A stretch of DNA of 64,000 nt, taken from assembly GCA_031771865.1 (NCBI GenBank), contig JASISA010000040.1, positions 1,240,001 through 1,304,000 on the forward strand, given 5' to 3'. The first letter of the stretch is position 1. Every line of letters begins with the position of its first letter. The notes under the pieces were generated by a model. That model was not told the DNA's origin. It was given only the letters and a program-made list of their open reading frames with translations, and did no database searches. The position numbers were made by a program, and so were the translations under genes. Shown here one piece after another: positions 21,281-32,054 of the stretch. This stretch comes from Nothophaeocryptopus gaeumannii. Lineage: Eukaryota; Ascomycota; Dothideomycetes; Mycosphaerellales; Mycosphaerellaceae.

Positions 21281-23020
21281 ATGGCTCAATCACTCGACGT
21301 CCTCATCATCGGCGCTGGCTGGCACGGTTTAACAATGGCCAAAACATACCATGAAGCATATCCGTCCGCCTCGATGCAGATCGTCGATTCTGCACAGTCT
21401 GTAGGCGGCACTTGGGCGAAAGAAAGAATATATACAAGCCTGAAGACGAACAATGTGCTCGGCTCATTTGAATTTTCGGATTTTCGAATGGATCCGGAGA
21501 GGTATGGCGTGAAAGTTGGGGAACACATTCCTGGGGATGTGGTGCATAGGTATTTGTGTGATGCAGTGGAATACTTTGGGATAGGGCGGTTTGTGAAGTT
21601 GAAGAGGAGAGTTGAGAGTGTAAGGCTGAGGGATGATGATTGTTGGGATGTCAGGATATGTTCCACAGCTGATCCTTCGACGAAAGAGACGATCCTCGCG
21701 AGGAGACTGGTTTTGGCTACTGGACTTACATCTGAACCCTCGATGCCGACATTCCCAGGTCAAGACACTTACAATGGAATCCTTGTCCACTCCCGTCTTC
21801 TTTCCGCTTATTCTGAGCAGCTTTCCGCAGCTAGAACCGTCATCGTCGTCGGCGGGAACAAAAGCGCTTGGGACGTCTGCTACTCCATCGCTCGTTCTGG
21901 AGGAAAAGCACACATGCTCGTTCGACATTCTGGTGCGGGACCTACCTGGGCTTGGCCGAGGCTCTTCAAGTTTCTCGGAAGATGGACTGCAATTCCTCGG
22001 CTAAGCATGACGAGGTTCTGGACGTTCTTTGATCCGTGGCCTTTTGATGAGACTGGGAGGTTGGGAAATGGAATGGTCAGGAGGTGGTTACATCGGACGA
22101 CTGCTGGGAGGTGGGTGACGGGACTTTTTTGGAGGTTACTTGGGGAGGGCATCGTAAGGGAAGGGAGACTGAGGGAGGATGGAAGGACGGAGAAGCTGGT
22201 GCCGTGGAGTTCTACGTATTGGATGGGAAATAGTCTGAGTACGTTGAACTATGGAACGGACTTCTTTGAGGAGGTCAGGAGGGGAAATATTGTGGTTCAT
22301 CATGCTGAAGTTGAGAGGCTCGAAGGGGACAGTTGCTGGCTGACAAACGGAACGATCTTGAACGCGGATGCCGTCGTCTGCTCCACTGGTTGGAAGACGG
22401 GGATAACAATGCAGATTGAGCCTGAGTGGGTTGCCGCCGAGCTGGGGTTACCTCATCCACAATCTGAGAAGAAAGATGCTGCTTTCAGTATCTCCCGCGC
22501 GAAAGCATCCATATTGAACGTGAGACCAGGCCTCGTCTCACCACCTCCAGGAGCTCCACGGCCCGAAGAGCCAACAGAATCGCCTTACAGCCTATATCGC
22601 TTCCTCGTTCCTCCTACCGAACGCCACCTCAAAGCTCGCAACTTCGCCGTGATGGGCATGCACTACTGTCTGCACACTGTTTCCGTCGCCCAAGTGCAAG
22701 CTCTCTGGATCACTGCCTTCTTCCAAGACAAGATCTGGCATCTGAGCAGAGACAAGCTCGACCTCAACCAAGTACAAAAGCACACGATACTTCACACTGA
22801 ATACGAGCGTCTGAGAAGGCCGAAGGCTGGTGCAGGACTTGGCGATAAACACCCAGATCTGGTGTTCGATTCATTGCCGTACGTCGACATGTTGCTGACG
22901 GATTTGGGAATGAAGACGAGAAGGAAGGAGAATTGGTGGGATGAACTTTTCTTAAGATACTCACTAAATGACTACAAAGACTTGGTTGGGAAATGGCGGA
23001 GAACTTTGAGTACCTCTTAG
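21281..23020 (+). CDS. FAD-dependent monooxygenase (FMO / dimethylaniline monooxygenase-like)
   Basis: An intact single-exon protein of 579 residues, close to the length of fungal FMO-like enzymes. Residues 7-17 (VLIIGAGWHGL) form the FAD-binding GxGxxG loop, followed by VGGTWAKERIY. A second Rossmann motif (VIVVGGNKSAWD, about residue 187) should bind NADPH, and a TGWKTG block stands near residue 367. Such enzymes insert one oxygen atom at N, S or carbonyl carbon; the substrate cannot be read from the sequence. ATG 21281 starts directly at the conserved fold. No signal peptide, so probably cytosolic. The frame is clean, although decayed oxidoreductases lie on its left and a transposon begins 110 bases to its right. 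Confidence 0.9.
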   Translation: MAQSLDVLIIGAGWHGLTMAKTYHEAYPSASMQIVDSAQSVGGTWAKERIYTSLKTNNVLGSFEFSDFRMDPERYGVKVGEHIPGDVVHRYLCDAVEYFGIGRFVKLKRRVESVRLRDDDCWDVRICSTADPSTKETILARRLVLATGLTSEPSMPTFPGQDTYNGILVHSRLLSAYSEQLSAARTVIVVGGNKSAWDVCYSIARSGGKAHMLVRHSGAGPTWAWPRLFKFLGRWTAIPRLSMTRFWTFFDPWPFDETGRLGNGMVRRWLHRTTAGRWVTGLFWRLLGEGIVREGRLREDGRTEKLVPWSSTYWMGNSLSTLNYGTDFFEEVRRGNIVVHHAEVERLEGDSCWLTNGTILNADAVVCSTGWKTGITMQIEPEWVAAELGLPHPQSEKKDAAFSISRAKASILNVRPGLVSPPPGAPRPEEPTESPYSLYRFLVPPTERHLKARNFAVMGMHYCLHTVSVAQVQALWITAFFQDKIWHLSRDKLDLNQVQKHTILHTEYERLRRPKAGAGLGDKHPDLVFDSLPYVDMLLTDLGMKTRRKENWWDELFLRYSLNDYKDLVGKWRRTLSTS

Positions 23021-23131
23021 AATGTTTTTATAGTGGCGAGTAGAGTGATCGCCGGACGGTCGATGGGGTGGGAAAGAGCGATGTTGGCATGTTTTTGCCT
23101 GAACCAAATCTTTGTCAAATCCCGCTATTTT

Positions 23132-23169
23132 GGCAGAGCCCTGTTCATGACTAAGGGTCATATCAACTT
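23132..23169 (+). repeat. Left terminal inverted repeat
   Basis: 38 bases starting ggcagagccctg and ending catatcaactt; the exact reverse complement is at 27540-27577. Imperfect matching extends to the left. Confidence 0.9.
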
Positions 23170-23254
23170 TCGCCTCGGCTTCCACACTCTTATCTACACT
23201 CGTTATATTGCCCTACACTCGTGCCTACACTCGTACCTGCACTCGCAAGTGCAT

Positions 23255-25032
23255 ATGGCGCCTCATACCGTTGACCTCGAGCCCGTGCGAGCCCAGATTG
23301 AGCACTGGATCTTCTTTGACCGACGCGAATACACTGCGATATGCGATAATCTACGAACCTACTACGATATTGATATATCTGTCAAGACTCTGAAGAGGAG
23401 GCTGAAGCAGTGGGGTGCTCGTATTCGACAGGCTCCTCTACAGGTAGACAATGCCCTCAGAGCCCGTATTATTGAGCGTTTCTGGCTGTACTCGTACAAA
23501 GATGAGAGGGAAGTTCAGTATCTACAGGCAGATGGCTACAATATCTCCCTCATACAATATCAGCGGTTGAGGCGTGATATAGGCCTATATAAGAGGTATC
23601 CAGCAGAATCTTCTGAAGAGGTGGATGCCGCTATTAGCGAGGCATTGGACCATGTGCTTGGGCATGGTGCTGCACAGGACTTTGGATATCGCAAGTTGGC
23701 CCAAACTATTCGTGAGAAATGGCACTTCATTGGCAGGTACGCCTTTGTATTCATTCACTCAGGCACTCGCACTCGTAGGCTGCACTCGCTGATCACTCGT
23801 AGAGACCGCATCTTCCGTATTGCCCGTGCCAAGGTGCCAGCAGCTTTGAGAGCCGTCGACCTGGTAAACGCAGTAAACCTCGTAGCGTAAGGCCTCAAGC
23901 TCGAGGAGCTGATGATGTATACTCTATTGATGCTTTTTGTAAGCTGGCTGATTATGGATGCTCGATCTACGCCTGTATCGACGTCTTTTCAAGGAAGATT
24001 ATCTGGTACTTTGTTGGGCCGCTAGCTAAGACCAAGTTCTCGGTTTTTGCACAGTACATCATCACGATCTACAAGGCCGGCCGTATGCCTAATATCATAC
24101 GATCTGATCAGGGCGTTGAAACTCCAATGCTTGCGGACGCACATCTCCTACGTGAGCACCTTGCTAGCGAACATATCACTTTCAGCGATGCCTTCTGGTA
24201 TACAACAAGCAAAGGAAATCAGACTATTGAGCACTGGTGGGGCGAGGCAGCAAAGTCAGTATTCAACCGCTGGAGAGACTATTTCAATCAACTCCGAGAG
24301 GAAGGGCATTATAACGCAGCTCTTAAAGCAGATCGTATTGCCTGGCTCGCAATCTACATCCCTGTAATGAGGTATACAACTGGAGAGTTTGTACACTGCT
24401 GGAATACTCATACAATCCGTAAGCACAACGAACAGACAGTTGCTAAGCATGTAGCTGGAGAGCCCAACAATCTCTACGACTATCCGGAGCTTCACGGCGG
24501 TGACTTCTACGGGCATTTACTGGATACTGAAGATCGGTTTTACAGCAATGGGTTGACAAGATTGCAGAGTTTGGTAAGTAGCGTGTGTGCACACTCGTAA
24601 CTGCCGGAGCCACTCGTAGCTAGGCACTCGTAGCTGCCCATGTTACTCGCAGCGGCACTCGTAGCTGCCCATGTCACTGCAGCGGCACTCGCAGGCTCGC
24701 AGGGGATGCTGTAAGCTGGAACTTAGTAGTTCACTCCAGCTGATTCTATTCGCAGATTTGCTCGCATATCTACCTCAATATCTCTCGAGTGGTGTAATGA
24801 TATGCTTCATACTAGCGGCTATCCAATCATGTTTCATGGTGGTGAGGAATCAGCATTGCCTGGGCCGCAAAAGCTGCATGTTCATGCATACCATCACCTC
24901 CGCACTGCAGCGCATGAGTATGTCAACAATGGCGGAGATCTGCCGGAGTTTGAAACGCCTGCTGCTAGTACACAGAGGCAGCCGAGTGACCGAACCAGAG
25001 CAGTATTTGAGGCTGCTGGTCAGCCACTTTAA
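23255..25032 (+). pseudogene. rve/DDE integrase-type transposase, frameshifted
   Basis: Exons 23255-23736, 23803-24573 and 24730-25032, with GT-AG introns of 66 and 156 nt that are packed with CACTCG motifs. The N-terminus has a helix-turn-helix-like block (ISVKTLKRRLKQWG). The catalytic core shows YSIDAFCKL (first D), IRSDQGVET (second D) and NQTIEHWW (E), with 40 residues between the last two. Between about 23830 and 23888 the frame must move by -1 to join the N-terminal part to the core. The motif GGTAAAC lies there but is not a canonical slippery site, so I treat it as a lesion. The C-terminus ends at TAA 25030-25032. The protein would cut and join the element's ends. Confidence 0.75.
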
Positions 25033-25059
25033 GGGTATTCAGCGTTACCTCCTTCAACA

Positions 25060-26426
25060 ATGGATCTTGAGTGGACTAAGTTCTGTGCGCAGTCCAAGAA
25101 GCAAGTGATATATCACTGTGATCTTGGCAACGTTTTCCGATGCCCTATTGCCTTGTGCACAATCCTCATTACCGAGAAGATGACGGGCCTCTCATATCCT
25201 CTCCACTACTAGCAGCACGGCCAGCAGCTACGAGTGCTGCGAGTGCGCCTACTGGAGCAGCTTCTGGAGCCTCTACGAGTGCTGCGAGTGCGCTTATTGG
25301 AGCTGGAGCCTCTAGTACATATACTGGCTTTCAAGGTTTCGGCACTACCTCTTCGAACCGTGGTAACACCGTTCTTCAGCAGAATAAGAAGTCACACAGC
25401 CGCAACGAAGACATGCGTAGGAACTGGCTCTATTCTACTGTTATTGTTCCGGCTGCTGGACCAACTTTACAGCAATGGTTGATACACCCGCATCAAGACT
25501 CCTTCCTTTGTGTATCTTTTGATGAGGATACCAACGAACCAATCCGCCCAGCAGACACCAATCTACTATCGGATGACCTCGAAGAGATGCTATTGCCATT
25601 TCATCGCAGTCCATGGTCAGCATTGAATGCGACAGTCCATATCAAGGTGGTAATTCTCGTCAATCGGGTCAGACGCTGGAATACGAAACCAGTCGGCCAA
25701 CGCGGAATAGCGGATCAGGACGACAGTACTACGAGTCCAGCCAAATCTACTACGAGTGCTGCCAATGCGGATACGAGTGACCCGCTACACAATTCGCCGC
25801 CGGCCGCAGTCTTTCGCCGTGCGCAGTTGACTTCTTCAACGTTGGCATACGCGGCTCGCGAGGCTGCTGCGAGTGCTGCGAGTGCTGAGTACTGCTGCGA
25901 GTGGACACAAACGCCAGGCCAGCAGTGAATTGTCGCCTCCATCACCTACTAAAGGCAACGCTGGTCTATCGGTACGTCCTTATCGCATTCCGGCTGGTGC
26001 AGAGATCATTGATCTAACCAGCGAGGCTAGCGATCAATCAAGCAGTAGTTTTAGCTTTGACTCGCCGAGTGAATGGTTCGTCAAGAAGGAACCCAAGGCT
26101 CCTATTGTTGAAGAAGATTATGAGGTCGTAGAACCAACTCGCGATACTTTTTCGAGAGGCTGGATACTATTATTGAGCAGACGGAGGTGTCGTTGTTTGT
26201 TGAGGAGGCTATACAGCAGCAAGTCGCTGCTCCGCTGGAGCAGGTAGAATCAGTGCCTGTTGCTGAACCAACACCTCCAACAACTGTAGCTGAACCAGCA
26301 CCTCCAACAACTGTAGCTGATCCAGCACCTCCAATACTTGCTGAACCAGCCCAGACGCATATCAACAGCCAGGAAGAAGCTGGTTGTGGAGCCGTCAACG
26401 CGGAAGACAAGGTCGATGAAGGGTAA
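25060..26426 (+). pseudogene. Transposon accessory gene with a SUMO-interaction-like motif and Pro-rich repeats, frames broken
   Basis: Three consecutive open segments on the plus strand look like one broken gene: about 25140-25928 (frame a), 25873-26160 (frame b) and 26145-26426 (frame a). The first change falls in a CTGCGAGTG repeat, which encodes a Ser/Ala run (SAASA). The second is at a T5 run (26149-26153), where one extra T would restore the frame. The middle part contains AEIIDLTSEASD, a textbook SUMO-interacting motif (hydrophobic IIDL followed by acidic/Ser). The end has three near-tandem EPxPPTTVA units. No catalytic domain is seen. The start is uncertain (ATG 25060 or 25140). Confidence 0.5.
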
Positions 26427-26515
26427 TTAATTTCTTTAGTTGGTAGATATATCTCGTATGTAGGAATGGAGTTCAGGTTCAGGCACTCGCAGCACTCGTA
26501 TTTTGACACTGCTAT

Positions 26516-27208
26516 CTAGTACCAAGGTTTGCCGGTAGTCTTGTCTACCAAGCTACTCTCAAAGGCGCCGAGACGAAAGCCCACAAAGCCAGCACGACGA
26601 GCAGCCTCCATCTCAGTGTCAAGACTAGACACTTTAGCCTCAATGGCAACCAAACGAGCCTCCAAATCAGTAACCTTAGTCTTTAGGCTCTCGTTCTCAG
26701 CACGCAGACCAGCAGTCTCTCCACTCGCAGCACTCACAGCACTCACAGCACTCTCGCAGGCTCGACAAGCACACCACCTTCGTCGACATCCTCCATCTCC
26801 TCATCTTCATCTTCATCTTCGTCTTCATCTTCAGCCTTGGCTTCATTGGCAAGGCAGCCAGACTTTCCATGCCGCTTGCAATAGGCACACGCAAGATCTC
26901 CACGGTCTTTGAACACCATACAGGGCTGCGGATTCTTCTTGCACTCGCACCACGGGCAAGGGGATAGAGCGGCTTTGCCTACGAGTGTGTCTGCGAGTAG
27001 ATTCAAATAGCTACGAGTCAATTAACTCACCTTCATTAGTCTCCATGATACGGCCAGCCGTATCAAACTTCCGCAAATTGTTCAAAGCTGACTTGCGCTC
27101 CTTGCTATTGGTAGACTCGCTGCTGGCTACCCACTCGTTCCATTGATAGTCTTCGACATGCCAGAAGTCGGTGGTGGTAGTAGTGGTTGGTTGGCGGAAT
27201 TGAGACAT
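26516..27208 (-). pseudogene. Transposon accessory gene: Cys-cluster plus coiled-coil protein
   Basis: Exon 1 (27031-27208, MSQFRQPTTT...) joins an exon starting near 26978-26991 through a GTGAGT intron with two possible acceptors. Exon 2 encodes CPWCECKKNPQPC, then CAYCKRHGKSGC, seven cysteines that could form a zinc cluster, followed by an uninterrupted Asp/Glu run. After CTGTGAGTG repeats the frame shifts by one, and a heptad-like segment follows (AENESLKTKVTDLEARLVAIEAK), predicting a coiled coil. The repeats carry C-to-T changes that create TGA codons in one frame. A DNA- or protein-binding role in transposition is an inference. It converges on the plus-strand accessory gene. Confidence 0.5.
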
Positions 27209-27539
27209 CGCGGCAGTAGTATTCTTGTAGTTTTGACGGGGAGAATGTTGATGTAGCTAAGATAGTAAGCAAAGGAAAAGAAAGAGTAGATATACGAGTG
27301 CTGCGAGTGAAAAGGACAATAGTAGTACTTACAATAGCATCAGTTCAAAATAGCAATACGGCCTACGCAGCCTGCTATTGTCCAGCTATGACTGCTTCAT
27401 AACAACAGCAAGCCGCGCAGGCCGTCTGCGAGTGTGCTGCGAGTGTTTTAGGCGATAGCGACGCCTGTATAGATGAGAAAGGGCCATATTAGTGTAACTG
27501 AGGTTGGTAGATTTGAGGTCAAAGTAACGTGACACTATG

Positions 27540-27577
27540 AAGTTGATATGACCCTTAGTCATGAACAGGGCTCTGCC
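27540..27577 (-). repeat. Right terminal inverted repeat
   Basis: Exact reverse complement of 23132-23169. Two CTGCGAGTG-type motifs lie inside it at about 27305-27315 and 27428-27445. Confidence 0.9.
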
Positions 27578-27816
27578 TTTTTGACGAAATACTAGCCTTA
27601 AGATTTTGGTCAAAATTGAACTTTGCTAAAAAAGAAAAGTGTAAACAGCGAGGCCCGCAACCCCACTGTTACATCGCGTGTGGGTAGGCACGTCCCTTCC
27701 CTGTTCACGCATGGAGCAACAACACTGCCGCTTGCTCTCGAGACTAGTCCTATAAACAAACACTGCAACGACCTCCGCCATATGCCGATCTTCCACATCG
27801 ACGAGAAAAGGCGAAC

Positions 27817-28605
27817 ATGTACACATTCGCCATAATCGCGGCCGTCGTCGCCGTCGGCATCCCCAAAACGTCCGCTGATGTCCCAAGCCTCAGTGTGCCT
27901 GCCTGTCCGATGATAGGCAGAATCCAATACGATAAAACTGTGCCGAACAAGACTGACTTCCCACTCACGCAAGTCGACTTGTGCTACAACGATACTTCGA
28001 TCAAGCTGGACTTCACCGCCTTCAACGAAACCAACTTCTACTACAACGACTCCCTTTCGACGAACGACCCAATCTACAAGGTTCGCAAAGAAGTCTGACT
28101 CAATGAACTTGGAGCCTCCACTGACTTCTGATAGTATGAAGTGATGGAGGCTTTCATGTATCTCGGTACGAATGATCCGAAGACCTACCTTGAGTTCGAG
28201 GTTGCACCAAACAACGTACGCACCGCACTCATCACAGTACTCAAGACGTCTGCTGACTATGATTCCAAGGTCACTTTCCAAGCCTTCATCTACAACCCAA
28301 GCAAAGTTCGCGCGGAAGACGCACCTTTCGACACCTTCTACGTCCAAGAACCACAGGTCGATGGTTTGACGGCCAGCACGACACTCGACAGGTCAGCTCA
28401 GACATGGAAGTCTTGTGTTCACATACCGCTTGGCTTCTTCAATGTTGATGATGGCATGGCGAAGGGCACCAAGTGGCGAATGAACTTCTTCAGGACCGTT
28501 GTTGATCCTGCGACCTTCCCAAATCAGACATTGGGGGCGTGGAACCCGCCAGATGCTGCGAGCTTCCATAAGACTCCGTTCTTTGGAGATGTGACCTTTG
28601 TTTGA
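27817..28605 (+). CDS. Secreted CBM9-like carbohydrate-binding protein
   Basis: Two exons (27817-28080, 28135-28605) encode 244 residues. The N-terminus MYTFAIIAAVVAVGIPKTSA is a signal peptide. The joined sequence (IYK|YEVMEAFMYLG) and later blocks (TYLEFEVAPNN, FQAFIYNPSK, KWRMNFFRTV, LGAWNPPDAASFH) match the CBM9-like domain found in many fungal secreted proteins, a beta-sandwich that binds polysaccharide. Several NxT/S sites are present. The donor GTTCGC is weak, but the 54-nt intron is needed to reach the second half. It starts about 240 bases right of the transposon end and is intact. Its ligand is unknown. Confidence 0.8.
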
Positions 28606-28814
28606 TCAAGAAGCGTAGCCTGTTTGATGAATAGCGTGGGCGTGTCGTATGCCGGAACAGGAAGCAGTGAGCAAGCCAGCGTTGTGCTTGTAATCCGAAC
28701 AGTCTTACGGACGAGAAAGTAGGCATTGAGAAGAATCGACTTTCGAAGTGAACAGATAATACTGTTAGACTAAATCAGTTTTGGCTGCAAAGCAGGGCGT
28801 AGATTACTTCCTCG

Positions 28815-29990
28815 ATGGCCGCTTCCGAGTTTGTTGCCCTCACTAGTGCCTCACTTCGACCCCAACGGCTGACCATCACCTGCAAATCCAAAAAACGGCC
28901 ACGACTCCACTATCTTACTCTTCCACATTTCGAGTTCGAAATCACTACGTCGACATATCGACTTCGAGCCATCACGGATCCGTCGACTCGACTCATTATC
29001 ACGGCCTCCCTCTTCATCGTTCTCGAGATCCTGTTCGTCACGGCACGACTCGTTGCCCGTCGAACCCCACGAGGCGGAGTGAGCACCCTGAATGCGACCC
29101 GCGGAATCGGCTGTGATGACATAGTCATAGTGACAGCCGTTCTCACTAACACTCTCGGATTGGTCCTCGTCATCGCTGCAGCCAATCTGACTCTGGGCAA
29201 GACAAAAGAGGAGTCCATCTATGCCGAAAGAGCAGAAGCTATAAGAACTCATCTTCATTGGTCAACTTTCCTTCATCATAACTACGGCCTTGACAGAGAT
29301 ATCGACAGTACTACTCTACCTTCATATCACCAACCGACATGATAAAGAGCTCGATGTGTTTCGAATGATCTCTTCTGGTATTCCTCTGGCTACGGCGGTG
29401 GCAGCCTTTGGAATGATCATCACGTCTCTTTTTGTCTGTCACCCTATCCGGTATTTCTGGACCCGGCTTGAAAAGAAACCAGAAATTGGAGAGTGCGAGC
29501 ATCAAAAATCATTTTGGACCATCAATGCTGGGATCAACATCATCACGAACGCCGTCATATTCGCTCTGCCGATTCAGCTTGTAGGAAGGATGAAGACCTC
29601 GGCTTGGCACAAAGTGAGGACGTGCATGATTGTTGGTCTAGGCGGGTTGTAAGTGACTGGCCTGGCTGGCTCATGTCGGGACCGATGAGTTGTGGGAAGC
29701 TGACAAGATGGCAGTGTCATTGTGTGTACTTTCGTTCGACTATGCACTATCGGAACGGCGATTGGGTCCAGCCCGAAACACGTTATGCATAAAGCGGTTC
29801 CTGTCGTGCTCCATTGATCAAATCGAGCGTTGGCATAATCTGCACTTGTGACATCGAAGCTGGAGCAAAGTCTGCCTCCGTTAGCGCGAGACGGAAAGAG
29901 AGCCAAAGAGTTTCTTCGATTGGAAGTGAAGGTAAGTTTGAATTCACAGAACGGTTCGTGGGCGGGCTTGCAAGGATATGCCAATTGAAG
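28815..29990 (+). pseudogene. Pth11-like rhodopsin-fold membrane receptor, frameshifted
   Basis: Membrane segments and motifs of the fungal rhodopsin-like integral membrane family are spread over two or more frames: STRLIITASLFIVLEILFVT and GCDDIVIVTAV in the first part, then ELIFIGQLSFIITTALTEIS after a one-base insertion at about 29239-29248. PIRYFWTRLE, FWTINAGINIITN and GLGG follow. A GTAAGT intron starting at about 29651 leads to FVIVCTFVRL, and after another frame change IKSSVGIICTC near 29820. Intact members have seven membrane spans and about 350-400 residues. This copy cannot give a full receptor. Its tail meets the transporter gene from the other strand at 29995. Confidence 0.75.
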
Positions 29991-29994
29991 CCGT

Positions 29995-32054
29995 CTAGGC
30001 ATTGAGGTTAAGCGGCGACCTGCAAGAGAACGAGGTAACTTGCGTGTTCTTAAACACCTCGATCATGCCCTGAACCGCGGCATACATTCCCAGTCCGCAC
30101 ATCGACAGAGATGCGAGAAAGTAGATCGCATGCCAGACATTTAAAGCCACTTGAAGCGGACCACCAGTCAGAAACCCTCTCCTGTATCTTTGCCAAGTTG
30201 TGCCCACTCGTTTCACTGCACCTGTCGCGGGATCGAAGCCTTCGCCCTCAATTGCACGCATCGCGTTGTTCTTCACGTCGTATGCCAGGCAGAAGAATGG
30301 CGGGAGTGTGTAGCTTAGATTGAGCAAGGTACTGGCGCTCATGACTGAGACGAACCCGAAATAGTCTGGAATCGCAGCAGCGATGATGAAAGCTGTTGAC
30401 CACCAGACTGGCACAAGAGCGGCGTAAAAGATCTTTCCTGGCTTTGTGATGAGGGGTGGTGCATTGAAAAGATCCATCAAAACGTTGTTGTACAAGACTC
30501 TGCCAATGGTCAGTATAAGACGAGACAGCGTGGGCTTCCTTACTAACTTGATTCCAATGTTGCCATACAAGCCAGCAGCAATAAGCGCAGCGATCAAAGA
30601 AATGGCATTGCCAGCTGTTTGCCATCCGTACACACTGACGCCTTGATAGGATGGATTGTAGCTGTACTGGCCCTGGTAGTAGTAGATAAAGCAGCCGTGC
30701 ACCTGTTGGCAAACGTCAGCCTAATTCTCAAAACAGCACTGGCGCCTGTTCGACACACCATGTATACGGTATAGATGAAGAACTGTGCGCCCCACATGGC
30801 TTTTATAAAGTCAGTTGGACGTCTCATCTCAGCCATGAATTCGACAAAGAGCTGTATTCCTGGTGAGTTGGTCAGTACTTCAGCAGATTGCAGAGTATTG
30901 GGGCATTTTCTGGCTTTACCTGCATACGCCAGGACTCCTGATAGAAGGCCGTTGAGGGACCCCACAAGATTCTGCGCTGGAAGTCCTGAGTGGCGGATGA
31001 CTGGCGGGTAGATGCCTTGTCCATTTGGCGTGATGGAGGGCGGATCAACAGCACCTCCGGCGGAGCCAAGTACAGCTATCGCATAGTTGGGGGCGCTGTG
31101 AGATACAAATCCCATGGTCATGAAGATGACCAAAAGATTCACCCACACCTGTCGTAAGTCAGCTGGTGCACTTTCTTGGCCCAAAAACTGCATCAGACTT
31201 GGAACGCACTGCTAAGTTCGCCACTAGACCGTAAGCCTTGAGGGTTCGGATTTGGGTAAGGAAGAATCCGGCCGCGACAAATAGCAGAGGACAGACGATA
31301 TAGCAGAGGCGGAACTTCGACATCTGAGAGATATTTTGCCCAAATTGAATCGTGACCTGTCCGAGAATGAGCAGCAATGCAATTGCCTGGAGGAAGTTCG
31401 TTACGTGCCTGGCCACAGTTCCCCAAGTTCGGAATGCCAGATCGCCATAGTTGCGACAAGGAAATTCGTACGAATCGAGTCCCAAAAAGACTTTCCAAAC
31501 CAGGTAGCCCGAGTATCCAGCCATGAAGCCAAAGACCGTATATAGAGCAATCCCGGGACCCCAGCCAAGCGTTCCCATCGCAAAAGCCACTCCGAATGGC
31601 CCGAGTATGTCGGTAGTGATCAGGTACCAGGCTGCCTGCCGAACGTCAGCACTTTGTTTGGCATCAATGTCCTGCACGTAATACTCACACCCCAGCCGGC
31701 AGTTCTAAACGCACGACTCGCGTTTTTCCATTCCTCATCGGAGATTTCCAGCCTGTTTGAGGCAATCGAAAAGTTCCGTTCTGGGACGGCTTTATGGTCC
31801 CCTGCTACCTCTGTGCTCACATCATGTGGCTGCTGCTTCTTGCGAGCAATGATCTCTCGCCATCGTAGCTTTGGCTGCTCGTAAGACCTCTCCTCTTCTC
31901 TCGTTCCCTGGGCGTAGAAGCGGTATTCCTCAAAGGTGACGTTTGGATCGTGGAGCTTGCGAGCCTGCGGCCTGATATACTCATTCTGGACGAGCTGGCC
32001 GTTTGGAGAATCCAGAGCAGGGACTGTCCCTGGAATCTGAGTCTTTTCGCTCAT
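29995..32054 (-). CDS. Amino-acid transporter of the AAAP family (Mtr/AVT-like)
   Basis: Six exons: 31689-32054, 31210-31635, 30920-31148, 30859-30759, 30702-30548 and 30499-29995. All borders are GT-AG with introns of 48-61 nt, and the summed length (1782 nt) is a clean 593-residue frame. A soluble N-terminus of about 120 residues precedes about ten hydrophobic segments (for example DILGPFGVAFAMGTLGWGPG, FLQAIALLLILGQVT, LLVIFMTMGFVSH). The pattern follows fungal neutral amino-acid permeases of the Aa_trans family, which import amino acids with protons at the plasma membrane or vacuole. It sits beside the UstYa/precursor pair in the UstYa orientation; a role in that cluster is possible but unproven. 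Confidence 0.85.

Larger units (their letters stand above)
23132..27577 (+). mobile_element. 4.4-kb DNA transposon with 38-bp inverted repeats and integrase-type transposase
   Basis: A perfect 38-bp inverted repeat (23132-23169 and 27540-27577) brackets three coding units: a transposase with an rve-type D,D,E core and, downstream, a plus-strand accessory gene and a minus-strand accessory gene. Weak similarity continues outside the 38 bp on both sides (an ACCAAA(A)TCTT block), so the true ends may be 30-40 bases farther out; no target-site duplication could be fixed. The short motif CACTCG(T/C)AG or its complement recurs dozens of times throughout. Frame changes in all three genes suggest this copy is inactive. 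The transposase type recalls Ginger/KRBA2-like integrases, but the family is not resolved. Confidence 0.8.

Noticed and set aside
24671..25108. Plus-strand frame of 145 codons within the transposon
   Set aside because: It lies in a different frame from the exon that continues the transposase and looks like its shadow.
23132..27577. Transposon as a CACTA element because of its CACTCG motifs
   Set aside because: CACTA elements have CACTA/G at the very termini and a different transposase; here the motif is internal and the transposase is of the integrase type.
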